DNA of 64,000 nt from Amanita rubescens (GCA_015039365.1 WION01000007.1:124001-188000), one strand, 5' to 3'; counted from the first letter of the stretch, positions 33,705-45,827 are shown. The notes: generated from the sequence alone by a model not told the origin. Numbers and translations: made by a program.

Positions 33705-36700
33705 ATGGCATTAAGTCGGTGCCCAAGAAGGGCCCTCATCACCTCACACTTTGTTCGAGGCACCTCCAGAAGATACCACGACGAAACATTTGGATTTCGC
33801 AAGAGGAGGGAATACGTATTTCCAGATTGTGCGTTGGCTTTCGAGGCGTCGTGATTCTCTCTCTCATTATATTGCAGATACCCCTGCCCAATTGGAGAAT
33901 CGCGCTATCAACGCGCCGTTGTTGCGATATGTTGATTCAATGCGCACACACGGGCACAGAGCAGCGAGTATTGACCCGCTTGACCTTATCCACCGGGAAG
34001 AAGTGGCTGCGTTGGACCCTGCACGGTATGGGTTGACAGACGAGAATAAACGTTACAACGTGGACGGGATTGTCTGGACGAAACCGGTTGAGGAGTCTCG
34101 GGAACGAACGGGGGAAGGAGAGTGGTGGACGTTGAAAGAAATAACGCGCCATCTAAGAGAAGTTTATGTTGGCAGAATCGCTTATGAGGTGAGCACAAGC
34201 TCCGGATACTCGTGGACGTTATTGACCTGGATTACCCAGTATATGCATTCTCCGTCGAAGACGGAGCGTCTGTGGTTCTCTCATCTGCTAGAATCTCATT
34301 CTCTCCCATCTTCAGAGGAGAAATCTGTGTTGGCGCCTATTGACCAAGATACCAAGAAGCGCATGCAAGGGCTATTGGCCCGTAGCGAAGTGTTTGACAA
34401 CTTTTTGCAAGCCAAGTTTCCTAATTTGAAGCGCGTACGTTCTTTCTTTCCCAACTGAGAACACAAAATGATGATCTTGATTGTGTAGTACGGCTTAGAA
34501 GGAGGCGAATCCATGATACCGGCGCTAGATTCCCTGTTCGCAGTGGCTTCGCAAAGTGAGCGTTCTTCAGTCGTTCCTATGCTATAAAGTCTAATGTGAG
34601 ACTTGAAGGTGGCATACAACACATAGTTCTCGGTAAATCCATAATTAAAATCGTTTTGCCCTCGTCTAACGATATACGACAGCCATGCCCCACCGCGGTC
34701 GTCTCAACCTATTAACCGGGTTACTCGAATTCCCACCAACTGCCCTTTTCCACAAGATCAAAGGAGGGTCTGAGCTCCCCGAAGAATACGGCTGCGAAGG
34801 AGACGTGATAAGCCATCTTGGTACTTCTCTCCTCGCATCCATTAGGCAACTTGTTCATCATGCACCCAGTTGCATCACCCTCCTTGAACTATGACAATGC
34901 ACATGGCCCCGTCAAAGTCTCACTCCTGCCAAATCCTTCGCACTTGGGTTCGTCCTCTAGCTGTTGCATAGTTTCCTGATTGACTAGCCATCAGAGGCTG
35001 TCAACCCTGTTGCTATGGGAAAAACGCGCGCAAAACAGTTTTCTCTGCTCAAGACCTCACCAGTGAGTTGTCAACTTGGCGATCGTGCCATGTGCGTTCA
35101 GTTGCACGGCGACGCAAGCTTTACTGGGCAAGGTGTTATTATGGAAAGTCTTGGCCTCAGTATGTTCTTCCGTATTTTTCATACTTAACGCGGATGATGC
35201 TGAGTCTATCCGTCGTATAGGTAATTTGCCGCACTTTACTAGTGGAGGAAGCGTTCATATTGTGGTCGAGTACGTTTTAAGCAACTTTTCCTTGTTCCGT
35301 GGCTGATTGATGGTTATTCAGTAACAAGTGAGTGACAATTGGGTAATTCGAGCATAAACTCATCTTTTTGAGCAGCATCGGTTACACAACTCCCGCCTCA
35401 AATGCGCGGTCTTCTTTCTATTGCTCTGATGTCGGAAAGATGATCAACGCACCAGTGTTGCACGTCAACGGCGACCATCCAGAAGGTATTCCCGTCATTC
35501 ACGTACCGATACTTTTTCTCATACCAATTCAATCTTAGACGTTATCAGAGCTATGGACATTGCGTTCAAGTATAGACACTACTTCCGCAAAGACATCATT
35601 GTGGACCTTCTCGTGTACCGGAGATGGTAAGATGACTTGTTCCTTTGATAGTCTGGCACTGACGTTCTTTGCTGCAGGGGGTAAGTAAACGTTACATTCC
35701 GTTCCTGGAGTGTTATGCTGACGGTCCGAAGCCATAATGAACTGGATCTTCCGGGAATAACCCAACCTCTCATGTACGAAAAGATCAGTACGCGACAGTC
35801 TGTTCCCCAGTTGTACGAGCAGAAGCTGATGGTAAAGCACCTTCCCCACCCTTACCTTATCCCATCAACTCAACAACTTTGACTAGCTCGAGAACGTGAT
35901 GACCGAGCAAGAGATCTCCGCCGTGCGCAATGACTACAAGGCCTACTTGGAAGCTGAATTGGGGAATGTCGCGTCTTTTGTTCCGAAAGTTTCGATTTTG
36001 CAAGAACATTGGTCGGGCATTACTTGGCCGACGAATGATGAGGCAGATCACAATCCCGCGACTGGCGTGGACAATGATACTCTCATTAGTGTTGGGAAAG
36101 CTAGCATTGCGGCACCCGATGGTTTCGTGAGTGTAATACATTGTTCAGCCGAGCGCAAGATGGACTGATTCCATTCATGGTGCAGGAAATTCATCCCAAA
36201 CTCCATAGGCACGTCGCCAATCGCTTGAAGAGTATTGAAACAGGCAGTGGTATCGATTGGGCAACTGCTGAGGTAAGAGTTTTGTTTCATTGTTCCTTTT
36301 GATAGCGACGCTGACGAATCGTGATGATAGGCTATGGCGTTTGGAACTCTCATGCTCGAAGGCAACGACGTGCGCGTCTCGGGACAGGACGTCGGTCGGG
36401 GCACTTTTAGTCATCGTCATGCGATGCTGGTGGACCAGAAGACGGAAGGTGTAATCGTACCTCTAAATGACGAACTGAATGCACCCGGAAAGCTCGAGTT
36501 GGCCAATAGTAAGCGTCGCCTTTGAAAACATATATGTGATTTACACTACTTTTGCAGGTTCTTTGAGTGAGATGGCTGTTCTAGGTGTACGTTTCACCTC
36601 TATATGCGTTGCTTTGAGGTTGATTTTCCGTATCCGTATATAGTTCGAGTATGGAGCTAGCTGGGAAAGGCCGAATCTGTTACCGATTTGGGAAGCTCAG

Positions 36701-37716
36701 TTTGGCGACTTCTTCAATGGAGCCCAAGTGAGTGTTTTTGATCCAGTTATAAATGCGTTCATCGTGATTCCCAGGTCATTATCGATACTTTTGTTTCTTC
36801 CGCTGAGAGTACGTTTTCGCCGTGCAACTAAAAACTCGTTCTGACGAACGTTGGTTAAATAGCAAAATGGCTGAAGCAGAGTGGTATCGTGATGATGCTG
36901 CCTCACGGCTTGGATGGTGCAGGCCCTGAACACTCTTCCTCTCGTATCGAGAGAATGCTTCAGGTAATGATGACTTCTATCACCACTACAGATCCTGATT
37001 CTGACCTTCTCTAGCTTACCAATGATCGATACGTACCTGATGACGGCGCATATGCCAACGTCAATATGCATGTTACGTACCCAACAACTTCGGCTCAATA
37101 CTTCCACCTGTTGCGAAGACAAATCAAACGGAACTTTAGGAAGCCTCTCATCATTGCCGGTCCCAAGGGTCTTCTTCGTCTCTCTGTATGTATCATCATC
37201 CTCTTACCTATATCTGATATCTTACTGATGGATGCCCGATCGCGATCATGACAGGCTGCGTCGAGCACTCTATCATCGTTTGGATCGGGTACCCGATTCC
37301 AACCTGTCCTTGAAGATCCCTTACCAAGCGTTGCCCAAGTCAAGCGTGTCGTCATCCTCTCTGGAAAGATCTACTACGACCTGGTCAAACATCGACAAAA
37401 CCTGAAGCTCGAGAATGAAGTTGCGCTGGTCCGGATCGAGGAGATATCGCCGTTCCCATTCCAGGAATTGATTGATACTCTCGCGATGTATGGGAACGCG
37501 AGGGAGTGTTACTTTGTGCAGGAGGAACCGAGGAATCAAGGTGTTTGGCCGCACGTCAAGGACCGATTGGATTTTGCGTTGGATCAGGTTGGGTGGAGCG
37601 CAGGACGTGTTGAGTTTAGGGGGAGGAAGGAGAGTGCCATTCCTGCGCCTGGGATTGGGAAGATGTATGGGGTGCAGCAGAAGTTCGTGGTAGAGTCGGC
37701 ATTTGAGGGTTTATGA
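33705..37716 (+). CDS. DHTKD1-type 2-oxoadipate/2-oxoglutarate dehydrogenase E1 subunit
   Basis: Twenty-three exons join in frame to 947 residues, close to DHTKD1 family length. The Arg-rich start ([25 protein letters not shown]) looks like a mitochondrial presequence. Family signatures include [39 protein letters not shown] (thiamine diphosphate/metal region), [48 protein letters not shown] and SGKIYYDL...PFPFQEL. The enzyme would decarboxylate 2-oxoadipate (lysine/tryptophan breakdown) within a mitochondrial dehydrogenase complex. Very small exons are required to keep conserved residues: 24 nt (34609-34632), 6 nt TAACAA (35322-35327, second Asn of NNIG), and 3 nt GGG (35678-35680, Trp/Gly of RRWGHN). 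Part of its promoter is duplicated at 26200-26345. OGDH proper is the alternative but is longer and differs in the start region. Confidence 0.9.
35322..35327 (+). other. 6-nt microexon of the DHTKD1-like gene
   Basis: TAACAA is flanked by TTATTCAG and GTGAGT. It completes one codon, supplies one and begins a third, restoring DNNIGYTTPA between exons 35221-35269 and 35376-35485. Leaving it out breaks the frame-neutral but highly conserved NN-I-G segment. Confidence 0.8.
35678..35680 (+). other. 3-nt microexon of the DHTKD1-like gene
   Basis: GGG is bounded by GCTGCAG and GTAAGT, with introns of 51 nt on both sides. It turns a TG...C junction into TGG-GGC, giving the conserved RRWGHNELD. Reading on without the second intron reaches a stop, and skipping the exon gives RRCHNE, which is unlike the family. 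Confidence 0.75.
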
Positions 37717-37972
37717 TGGTCGTGCGTGGGTGGTGATCGGATCTTTCGGGAATTGTTGCTTTGTGCTCGCGTGCGCGCTGCGACTCCAAAGTAGTGGAAT
37801 GTATTATAGTCATTCAATTGCAAGTTGAAGCATGTTCATGTTTTTGTGTTCACGCGTCGAGTCATTGTTACGTGTAGTGACATACAGAATTCACAAGCAC
37901 GATAATGATGTTCAACATGCAATGGACTCGAATCTCCTCTCCGCTACATAAAGCACATCATCCGGTTCACGA

Positions 37973-38560
37973 TCATCCAATATCTTCAATGAACACGTTC
38001 CCACTGAGAGTGATCGCAATCCCACACTTTCCTATGATCATCCTTGGTCCGTTTCTTGCATCAGCGGATTTGAACAACTCCCTAAATTCTTCGTACGACT
38101 CCTCATCTAAATGGACCATGTCGTGAATGATGAGCGACATCACCCTTCAATTCGCGATAAGATGCTGCAGCGTAAAACACTGGCTTCCAACGTAGAAATG
38201 CATCAGCAAGTTTCTTATTCACTAACAAGGTTGCGGAGATGGACTCATGATGCTCTTTGAGTTCGATGAGTCCGCGGTGTTTGTGATGAATTTCAAGTTG
38301 GAGGACACGAGGTAGCCGCTTCGAAGGTGATAATCCATTGGCGTCGTAAAGGCAAAGATCGCCAACTGAGAACGTCATATGTTCCTGGCTCCTGGGTGCT
38401 ATTTCAAGGGCGTAAGGAGAAGCAAGACGTGCGTGCAACTCCAGCTCCTAAGTTCCGGCGACGAAAAGCATTCGACAACATTCGTAGTAGAACTCATGAA
38501 CGCGCTTACGGCATGCCTCAATTAAATCTAATGAAGGACCCTGAACCGTTACAGCCAGCG
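37973..38560 (-). pseudogene. Unrecognised gene remnant, interrupted by an in-frame stop and a SINE
   Basis: On the minus strand a coding-like sequence runs from about 38550: GPSLDLIEACRKRVHEFYY, then a TAG at 38448-38450, then in the same frame LHARLASPYALEIAPRSQEH, FSVGDLCLYDANGLSPSKRLPRVLQL, HHESISATLLVNKKLADAFLRWKPVFYAAASYREL. A possible 37-nt intron (38107-38143) joins this to DEESYEEFRELFKSADARNG and GPRMIIGKCGIAITLSGNVFIEDIG, stopping at 37973. The upstream end is cut at a SINE (38560-38640). I do not recognise the family. The in-frame stop plus SINE at the break suggest an inactivated gene. Confidence 0.45.
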
Positions 38561-38640
38561 GGTTTCGAACCTGCGTTCTCTGAAGAGGACAGATGTTGGA
38601 TCGTTTCGATCGATTGACATCTGTGGCTGTAGCCACTTGG
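38560..38640 (-). repeat. tRNA-derived SINE
   Basis: GCGGGTTTCGAACCTGCG (B-box, 38560-38577 region) is followed by GATGTTGGATCGTTTCGATCGATTG hairpin material and a reverse A-box, GTAGCCACTTGG. It abuts the truncated gene remnant. Confidence 0.65.
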
Positions 38641-38867
38641 CGGATCCTTGCGCCGCAGGACGAGTGCATCTATTCCTATGGGGGAAACCAGCCAGACAAA
38701 CCGAGGCTTCCTGCGTTATCAGAGGTGCCGGGGTGTTTGGAGATCTTGTGTCCACCACTATCTTCCTATTGAGGGATTATCGTAATGGGAAGGTTTCGCA
38801 AGCGTAGACCCAAAAGAGTTGAACTTCGAAGTGTCCCAAGCGTAGGCGGCACAAAAAAAGGTACCAG

Positions 38868-38985
38868 CAGATTTCGAACCTTCAAGGAGCAGATGATCAG
38901 CCATTTCCAGTGATTGTTTCAGGCAATCGTTTCAAGCGAAGCTCGTCTGTGCCTATAACCGTTTACCCCCTCAGCTACAGGTTCT
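38868..38985 (-). repeat. tRNA-derived SINE
   Basis: Reverse B-box GATTTCGAACCTTC near 38870, then three CAGTGATTG/TTTCAGGCAATCGTTTCAAGCGA hairpin units and a reverse A-box region near CCGTTTACCCCCTCAGCTA. More diverged than its neighbour at 39135. Confidence 0.6.
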
Positions 38986-39134
38986 TGCGTCGTATCGGCA
39001 TACCTATTATTTGGAGGCAGTCATTCAGACTCTCAGACGCACTCCGGAGTTGCAGCAGCACCATCCGGTAAAGTGCTTTGGCACCGAGAAAATTCACAGT
39101 ATAGATATCCTCGTGCTCCAGGGAACCAGAAAAA

Positions 39135-39250
39135 GAATACAGGCGGGCTTCGAACCCGCGCTCTCCGGGAGGAACAGATCGTTTCGAGCGATCGTTTCGT
39201 CATTTCAAGCAACCGCATCTGTGGCCTTAACCACTTCCTATAGCGGCTTG
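39135..39250 (-). repeat. tRNA-derived SINE, best preserved termini
   Basis: On the minus strand AGTGGTTAAGGCCACAGATG resembles the D-arm region of a long-variable-arm (Leu/Ser-type) tRNA, and GCGGGTTCGAAGCCCGCC forms a perfect T-arm. Between them is the CGATCGCTCGAAACGATC palindromic insert. The AGTGGTTAAGG start points to tRNA-Leu or tRNA-Ser as progenitor. Confidence 0.65.
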
Positions 39251-40599
39251 TAGGGTACAGACCATTTCAAGTAAATGTTTCAAATTACTCACATTCTTGC
39301 CCATCAGTGTGGACAGCCCTGATGTTCTTCACGTTCTTGTTGGCATCGGTAAACGTTGTTGAGACCCCGTGGGCCTATGTGCCATGAAACAATGCATAAT
39401 GATTCATGATGGTGGAGATTTGTTAAGCAAGAATGCGAAAGATCATACAGAAATCCCGAAACCGGGGAGACTGACCCAACGAGTGAAAGGGGACCAACTT
39501 GGGATGATGCCAATGGGGATGTCTACGATAATTCGTTGATGCATTAACAAAGGTTTCCCCGGTCCGGCTTTTAATCGCTTTAGTGGTGAAGTCCTTGTCC
39601 ATTTGTCCATAACGATGTAGTAACGCTGTAAACGTATCAGACTGTAAAAGAATTCTGAGACAACAAAAATTGATTAATATCCTAAAGCCTATTGCCTTTG
39701 AATGATTTTTCTTTCTTCTCCAGCTTTAGTGTGGGTTATCGTGACGCACAATCCCGTCGGATATTTCCTGCTTCGGGATTTTCCACAACGTTATCACCGT
39801 GATTGGGACCTGGGTAATCATTTTGGGTGGGAGGCGCATACAGCACGGTTCTAACGACACCCATTGGTAGTAATTTCATCCCTGCCAATCAGGTCTTAGG
39901 AACATGTTTGACGGAAATTAAAAGGAAGCAACATTTTATGAGTGTCCGGCCGGAACCCTGATCAGAATAAAATGCTCATCGCTGAATAAATACGTGAATG
40001 GCGTGGTAGAGTTAGGAGGCCATACTGTCAACGCGCATAAGGCGGATGTCGAACGTCAGGATTTTTTTTGGTGCGGTTGAAGAACCGCGGATGCCGAAGC
40101 ACGAAAGGGTCCCAGTCATGTAGTCCTCCTTTGATGAAATGGTGGCGCGTTTGTAAATATACTGCGAATATGTGTATCATCAAGCTTTTCATATCTGCTT
40201 GTCATCTCGTAAAGCAACCAAACTTCTTAGCGTAGAAAGCATGCCTATGGTGTATATCGCTGACCGTGGACCTCTAACAACAGCCAATTTACGATTACTA
40301 TAACCCAGCTGCTACGATGTTAATTCACCGTCAGGTTCCTGGTCATAAATTCGGGACGGTGAACAAGATGTGCGTGGGTCCTGATTTACTCCATTTCCGC
40401 TTCGTATCAATCATAGTTAGAAAATTGTTAACCTCGAACACGCCAACTCACACCTAAAGGGAGGCGACGTGGATGATTAGCGAGGCACGTTCAAGAGTAA
40501 GTGATGGTTGGAGAAGATCGGAGATCGGTCCGAAGACCGGTTCTGCCATTTTTCCCGATGCGCCGAAATACACCGGTACCGCCCGTCGCTTAACAGAAA

Positions 40600-40960
40600 T
40601 CTCTTGAACAATCAATCACAGCTCACCGGATGAGACTTCCGACTCTCCGAGGCTACAGGATGAAATCAATTCGACGGGAGGTTTCGGCGCTCTGACATTC
40701 AATGTGCACAGTGACGACTCTGCTATTTCAAAAACACACCCATCTAAGCCGAGGTTTCTGGACGTCGAGACTCCACTTCCAGTTCGCAATACCATTGTCT
40801 CGACTCTTAGGCGATCCATGGGGTGGAAACGACGATGATGGCATGGACATGAAAATTAAAAGCAGGGTCAACCCCATCATGCCTATCAGTGATCATGATC
40901 GAGATTTGGCTAGATATGGATTGCAACTTTGTTCTCTATCTCAAACGTCAACGGTCATTT
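40600..40960 (+). pseudogene. Decayed 5' copy of the TBC-domain gene
   Basis: CTCACCGGATGAGACTTCCGA, GGTGGTTTCGGCGCTCTGACA-like and CCACTTCCAGTTCGCAATAC, then GGCGCGG...AACGACGATG and GATTGCAACTTTGTTCTCTAT, align in order with 42222-42620 of the intact TBC gene. The upstream region (GGTCCGAAGACCGGTTC near 40528) also matches 42133-42153. Large deletions remove the coding frame. Confidence 0.65.
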
Positions 40961-42216
40961 CCTGTGGCGCGGCGTTAGGTTCGCTCTAACTTGATTCCCA
41001 ATTTCCCGTTCTGAATCCGAATCCGGGATTTACGAGGATCACTGGCTGAAAGCAGATTTTAAGTAACCGCAATCTCACTGTCAGTCTTTCACCTGGACCA
41101 TCAGCCGGATAGGTCTGCTGTGTGCGGGAAAGGCGGACTTTCTCGCGCCAAGCCAATTCAAGATCAACTTTCACTGTGCCTCACTTAACAAATCGACACT
41201 GCCAATGCTCGTGAGAGGTCTTTTGAATAGATAGAATAGGAACGAGTATATATTACCAAGTCGGGTATATTCTGTCACCTTCATCTTGGGATGACAAGGT
41301 ACGGGTAAGAACGTTTGTCTGTCATGCCGATCTAACCGTAACCACTATCAAAACTCTCGACATTGCGTACCCACAGAGATGCCGTGACCTCTTTGAGACC
41401 GGAAATAGCTAAGGCCGTTTATCCCTCAACAGCCTGGTGCTGAAGGTGCTTTTTGATGTGTATCCCAGGGACCAAGTGAAAGTTGCATCCTGTTGCTTAG
41501 GTAGACAGCGTGTCACAGGACCGGTTTTCTGGCCACTGGAGTGCTTCATATTCATCTATGGTTTGTCCTGTTTAGACAAGCTCAAAAATCCAAAGGAAAA
41601 AAATATTCAATACCACTTGAAACTGTCCTTGTACACGGGCTTCCAGGATTCTTTCATAAGCGGATGTGACCATCCTTGAGCTCGAGCTCTTGGTCGAACA
41701 TGTCGTCTTCTCGTAAATATCACTTTTTTTCGAACGCCGTCTTCTTTAAAACTTCTTCGGACACACTACGAATGTCCATATGCAATTCTGGAAAGCATCC
41801 TCGGCATCCGAGAGAAAATCTACTTCAACCAGTTTTCCTTTGGTGAAATGAAAGCGCAATGTTTTTTGTGAGTCTAGTGGGCATGTGGTAACTACACCGA
41901 AGGAGGCCTTTGGCCCGGTGGTGAAGATGTTTCCGTAAAAAAAATTGGGGTCAACGTCAAGGACGTCGCGGTCCCAAGTTCCGCTCGGGCGGATCGGCAG
42001 GTGAGGGTTACTATGATATTCTGATCTGCGAAACGTCTTGCCTGTGCTTCATGTCAACGAAGGACGGCGTGGGCGATTAACATTGACAAGCCACGTTGCG
42101 TAGCCGACGGAAGCTGGTTGAATGTCGGAGTACGGTCCGAAGTCCGGTCCTTGCCACGCTCACACCTTGGTCCCGCCCCCTTCACTCATGCTGAAATCCC
42201 TGACAATACCTAAACC
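40961..42216. other. Intergenic region upstream of the TBC gene; no gene seen
   Basis: No open frame with domain signal was found. GGTCCGAAGTCCGGTCC near 42135 is a short inverted repeat shared with the decayed copy's promoter and is probably part of the ancestral upstream region. Confidence 0.4.
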
Positions 42217-44496
42217 ATGAATCGCGGTTCACCGGATGAGAGTTCCGAGCTGAAAACATCACTGAATGAATTCAAGTTGAACTCGAAAATAGATTGGGAC
42301 GAACTTCGTAGGCGAAGTATTCAACCAGGTGGTTTCGGCGCTGACAGAAGAGACATCTGGTGCGCAAGACGTCTTCCACAATATATGCATATTCGTGATA
42401 CTTTGAACGTAGGCCGAAGTTGCTGAACGTCAAAACACCTCTTCCAACTCGCAACTCAGCTGTCGATGACTCTCAAGCCACTCACGGCGCGGAAAACGAC
42501 GAAGGTGGCAAAGACAACGGGACAGCTACAAGCAAGATCAATGCAACCAAGCCTGTTGCGGGCCATAAGGACGAATACCAGATCAGGCTGGATACCGACC
42601 GCAGCTTTGTTCTCTACCCCGGAGGTGAGCGTTCATTTCCTAGAGTGCAACCCTCACTACAACTCGGTTCTCATTCAGAATCTGAGTCTGGAATTGACAA
42701 GGATCAACTCAAAGCAGACCTTAACCACCTCATTGTCTCTGTCGTTCGCAACCGGCCGAAGCTCAACTATTTTCAAGGATATCATGACATCATGACCGTG
42801 ATTTATCTGACACTTCCTCAAGAACTCCAGCTTGCATGTGCTGAGAAGTTGTCACTACAACGATTGAGGGATTCTATGCTGCACACATTGGAGCCGGTTC
42901 TGGGCCTGTTGCGGTATGTGAACCACACCTTTTTTTTCGCACCAGCTTAATTTTTTATCGGATTTAGTGTCCTGAAGAACCTTTTGCACCTTGCAGATCC
43001 AGAATACGCAAAGCTTCTTGGACGGTATTATCTTACTTATTTCTGTACATCGTCATATTGACATTTGACAAATCAGCGACTCCCTACTTCCCTTCTACGC
43101 TCTGTCAAACCTCCTGACGCTTTTCTCGCACGACATGCCATCTCTGCCTCTAATCCAACACGTGTTCGATTACTTGCTCTGCCGACCGCCAATAGCGGTC
43201 GTTTATCTAGCTGCTGCGGTTCGTCATCGCCTAAATCACAAGGTTGTCATGACTAAGTTTTTGTTATGATAGGTACTTCTTTCCAGAAAAGACTACGTAC
43301 AAAGCCTAGAAGGACAACTAGAACCTTTCATGCTTCACCCAATTCTTTCAACACTACCGCCACTTACAGAGGGCTTTGAATCGACAGAACAGGAATCTCC
43401 GGATTACCGAGCCGACTTTATCTTATCTCCTTCACCATCCGATGACGTCAAACAGGAATCGGGAGATGAGCCTCTACAAGGATTTCGCCTACCTGACGTG
43501 GATCTGATACCCGATGTCAAAAGAGAGGTAGAAACAAAGGATGACGATGGCAACATCAAGACAGATTCAGTAGACTCGGCCAACGTCATCGTCAAGCAGG
43601 AACTGCCAGAATCTTCATCCAGCGTGCCTATAAAGCTGCCTACGCCAGATCCAGCAATTCCTATACCCCCAGATCTTGACGTAACGCGGCCCATTAGTCC
43701 TTCCGAAGCCTTTCCACAATCCGAGACTGTAACGAAACCAGAATTCAACCCCCTCGCTGTCTCCCTCGACATGGATATACCCGTACCCAGTGCGCCTATA
43801 TCGCTTCCCACCATCCTAGCGCACTCCGACTTGCTGTTTGCCCAATACCCTCCTAATCATTCCCAACTCCGGTTGTCCTCTATCATGGGCCCACAAAGCG
43901 TCGTATTCACTTGGTCGGAGAACTTCTCTGATTTGCCGTCTGACACAACGGCGGAGGCGATGGTCGGCAAACCAGAGTTGGTGTCATACCCCATTGGACC
44001 AGAGGAGATGGAAGGAAGCGAGGAGGAAGGTGAAGACGATGAAGGGTCTGATTCTGATTCCGAGTACAACGACAAGAAGCCGGGGAAAACCCATAGGAAA
44101 AAGGAGAGTGGCAAGGAGGGAGAAAAAGGCGGACCGCAGAAACGCACTCGACGAAAGACAATTAAGAAGAGAGTCCAGAAGCTCCTCAAGAAATTCGGTA
44201 CGACGACGGGAGCGGGTCAGCAGATCACTCATGTAGACGGACGTACTGTGGTCACTGGTGCTGTTATGATGCTCGCAGTTGCAATAGCGGTATACAATAT
44301 CAAAGCCCAGGACGGTGTTAGTGGCTTGGAGTTTGGGGGGAGTAGTGCAGGTGGCATTGGGGCAAGCATAGGTGTGGGGTTGGAAGCCGGTTTAAACATG
44401 CTTGGTGGGAATCGGCATGGACTACAGGAGGAGCTGAAGAAGATCGCGAACGCTCTGGTGGGTGTAGGTGCTAAGTTTTTGCATTTACCTGCGTGA
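42217..44496 (+). CDS. TBC-domain Rab GTPase-activating protein (TBC1D20/Gyp8 type)
   Basis: Six exons (42217-42359, 42413-42624, 42679-42913, 42968-43024, 43077-43218, 43273-44496) join in frame to 670 residues. The TBC domain shows RDIWPKLL (helix 1), DxDRSF, then the Q-finger region LNYFQGYHDIM, a partial LEPVLGLLRVLKNLLHLADPEYAKLLG, FYALSNLLTLFSHDM and FDYLLCRPPIAVVYLAAAVLLSRK. The catalytic Gln of YFQGYHD is present. The last exon encodes a long acidic/Pro-rich region and then VVTGAVMMLAVAIAVYNI, a single membrane segment near the C-terminus, as in TBC1D20/Gyp8, which act at the ER on Rab1/Ypt1. The Arg finger (IxxDxxR) is represented by the DTDRSF region but partly lies at a splice boundary. 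A decayed 5' copy sits at 40600. Confidence 0.85.
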
Positions 44497-44637
44497 GGGA
44501 AATAACTCTGTTTGGTTGCGTACCACCGTAACTCGGAGATGGGTATCACGGAGATTCAGATATGATGTAGCGCATAAACTAGTGTGTACAACGCATATGT
44601 ATCATTCAAGCAATTAGATCTACGTATTTTCTAATAT

Positions 44638-45827
44638 CTAAACGTTTCCAGCGGCAATTGCCTCATCTAATGTCTTCTCTCCATTTACGATAGCTTTCAC
44701 GACGTTCAACGCCTTAGAGAAGTCTTCGAAAAGGATATGAGGTATTTCGTGCTGCTTGCAGTACGTTGCTAAATCGTTGTCACCGCCTGGCTTTTCCTTG
44801 ACGAAAAGAACGTCGGCGTGACGAGCCGCAGAGATGTCTACATTTAGTCGTTAAGCACAACTGTCATCTGGGGTTCGGAGAGAAGGGGTGAACGAACCTG
44901 AAACACCGTCTCCGAAGAAGAATAACGTGGGGGGGTTCGGAAGCTTGCGGTACGGAAGGATAGCCTGCGATTTGTCGTGCCCGTAGCCGCTTGATGTCTA
45001 TCAGAATTAGAGGGACGCAATACAAACAACGTTACGGACCTGGAGGGGTGTCTATATTTAATTTCCCAGGAGCCATCGGGACGGACATTTGCATCGTTGG
45101 CGATGATTTCAATTTCGTTGGCATCCGTTTCGCCGACAAGGTTCGAAAGAACGGCGCGGATTATAGGGGCCATCCCGCTAGAAACGATGATAACGGGTAT
45201 ATCGTTTGTCTTGCACCAGGAGTAAAAGTCTTTGAATCCAACGTCTAAAAGGATATCTGGTGGTGGTTCGTAACGATATCAGGTCCTTATCTGAGAAAGA
45301 ACTGTGAAGGACACACTCTTTCGTAGAACATCTTTACACTCTTCAAAGGTATGTCCGTTCGCAGCGACGCTGTCGAGCATTTCGCGAAACGCATCTCTAT
45401 CCGAAACGGCATCAGCAGTCCGGTCCGGTAGGAGGATCTCTAGGTACCTGAACGTCGCTTTTCCAGAAAGAACGTCCAAATTCCCGTCCCTTCTCTTTTG
45501 AATTCCGTAGCCGAGGTTGTCCGTCATGTCTACATCCGCAATCATGAAACCGTTAACACTGCAAGGTTAAGTCGTTTATGATACGTACAGTCGTTGGAAT
45601 CATAATTGGTGATAGTTCCATCCCTGTATTCGTGTAATAGAGTGGTGGGTAGTTATCGAAAATCATCAGTGATCATGAAAGTAACGTTTCGATGAACCGG
45701 ATAATTGAGCCTAGGGATCTAAAGGAAACGCGTAGACCAACCAATCGGAAAGAACGACAAATCGCTTGTCGGTGTGGATCGGGGGATATGGTAGAGTGCT
45801 CTCAGGTGCGGCTTCGGTTGAGTCCAT
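44638..45827 (-). CDS. HAD-superfamily phosphatase (phosphoserine phosphatase-like fold)
   Basis: Seven exons on the minus strand (45742-45827, 45589-45623, 45448-45529, 45317-45396, 45040-45256, 44898-44989, 44638-44837) join in frame to 263 residues. Motif I is assembled across intron 1 as LSDWDGTIT, with two catalytic aspartates and Trp instead of the usual Phe. Motif II is VIIVSSGM, and motif III/IV is FFFGDGVSDISAARHAD. DSNDYMTDNLGYG and HPSSGYGHDKSQAILPYRK are typical of the fungal group often annotated as phosphoserine phosphatase or diketo-methylthio-phosphopentane phosphatase-like. It should be a soluble Mg-dependent phosphomonoesterase; the substrate is not evident. The exon 5-6 junction uses the less usual acceptor CATCAAG. 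Confidence 0.85.

Larger units (their letters stand above)
37717..40599. other. Gene-poor region with a gene remnant and SINE cluster
   Basis: Besides the minus-strand gene remnant (37973-38560) and three SINEs (38560-38640, 38868-38985, 39135-39250), nothing is recognised. 39260-40490 has no supported gene on either strand. Confidence 0.5.

Noticed and set aside
39135..39250. A functional tRNA gene
   Set aside because: The T-arm is perfect, but the distance from A-box to B-box is too long and the middle consists of palindromic repeats that cannot form an anticodon arm. It is a SINE.
43243..43272. A 30-nt intron in the TBC gene
   Set aside because: Too short. A donor at 43219 gives a normal 54-nt intron and the better family match YLAAAVLLSRK.
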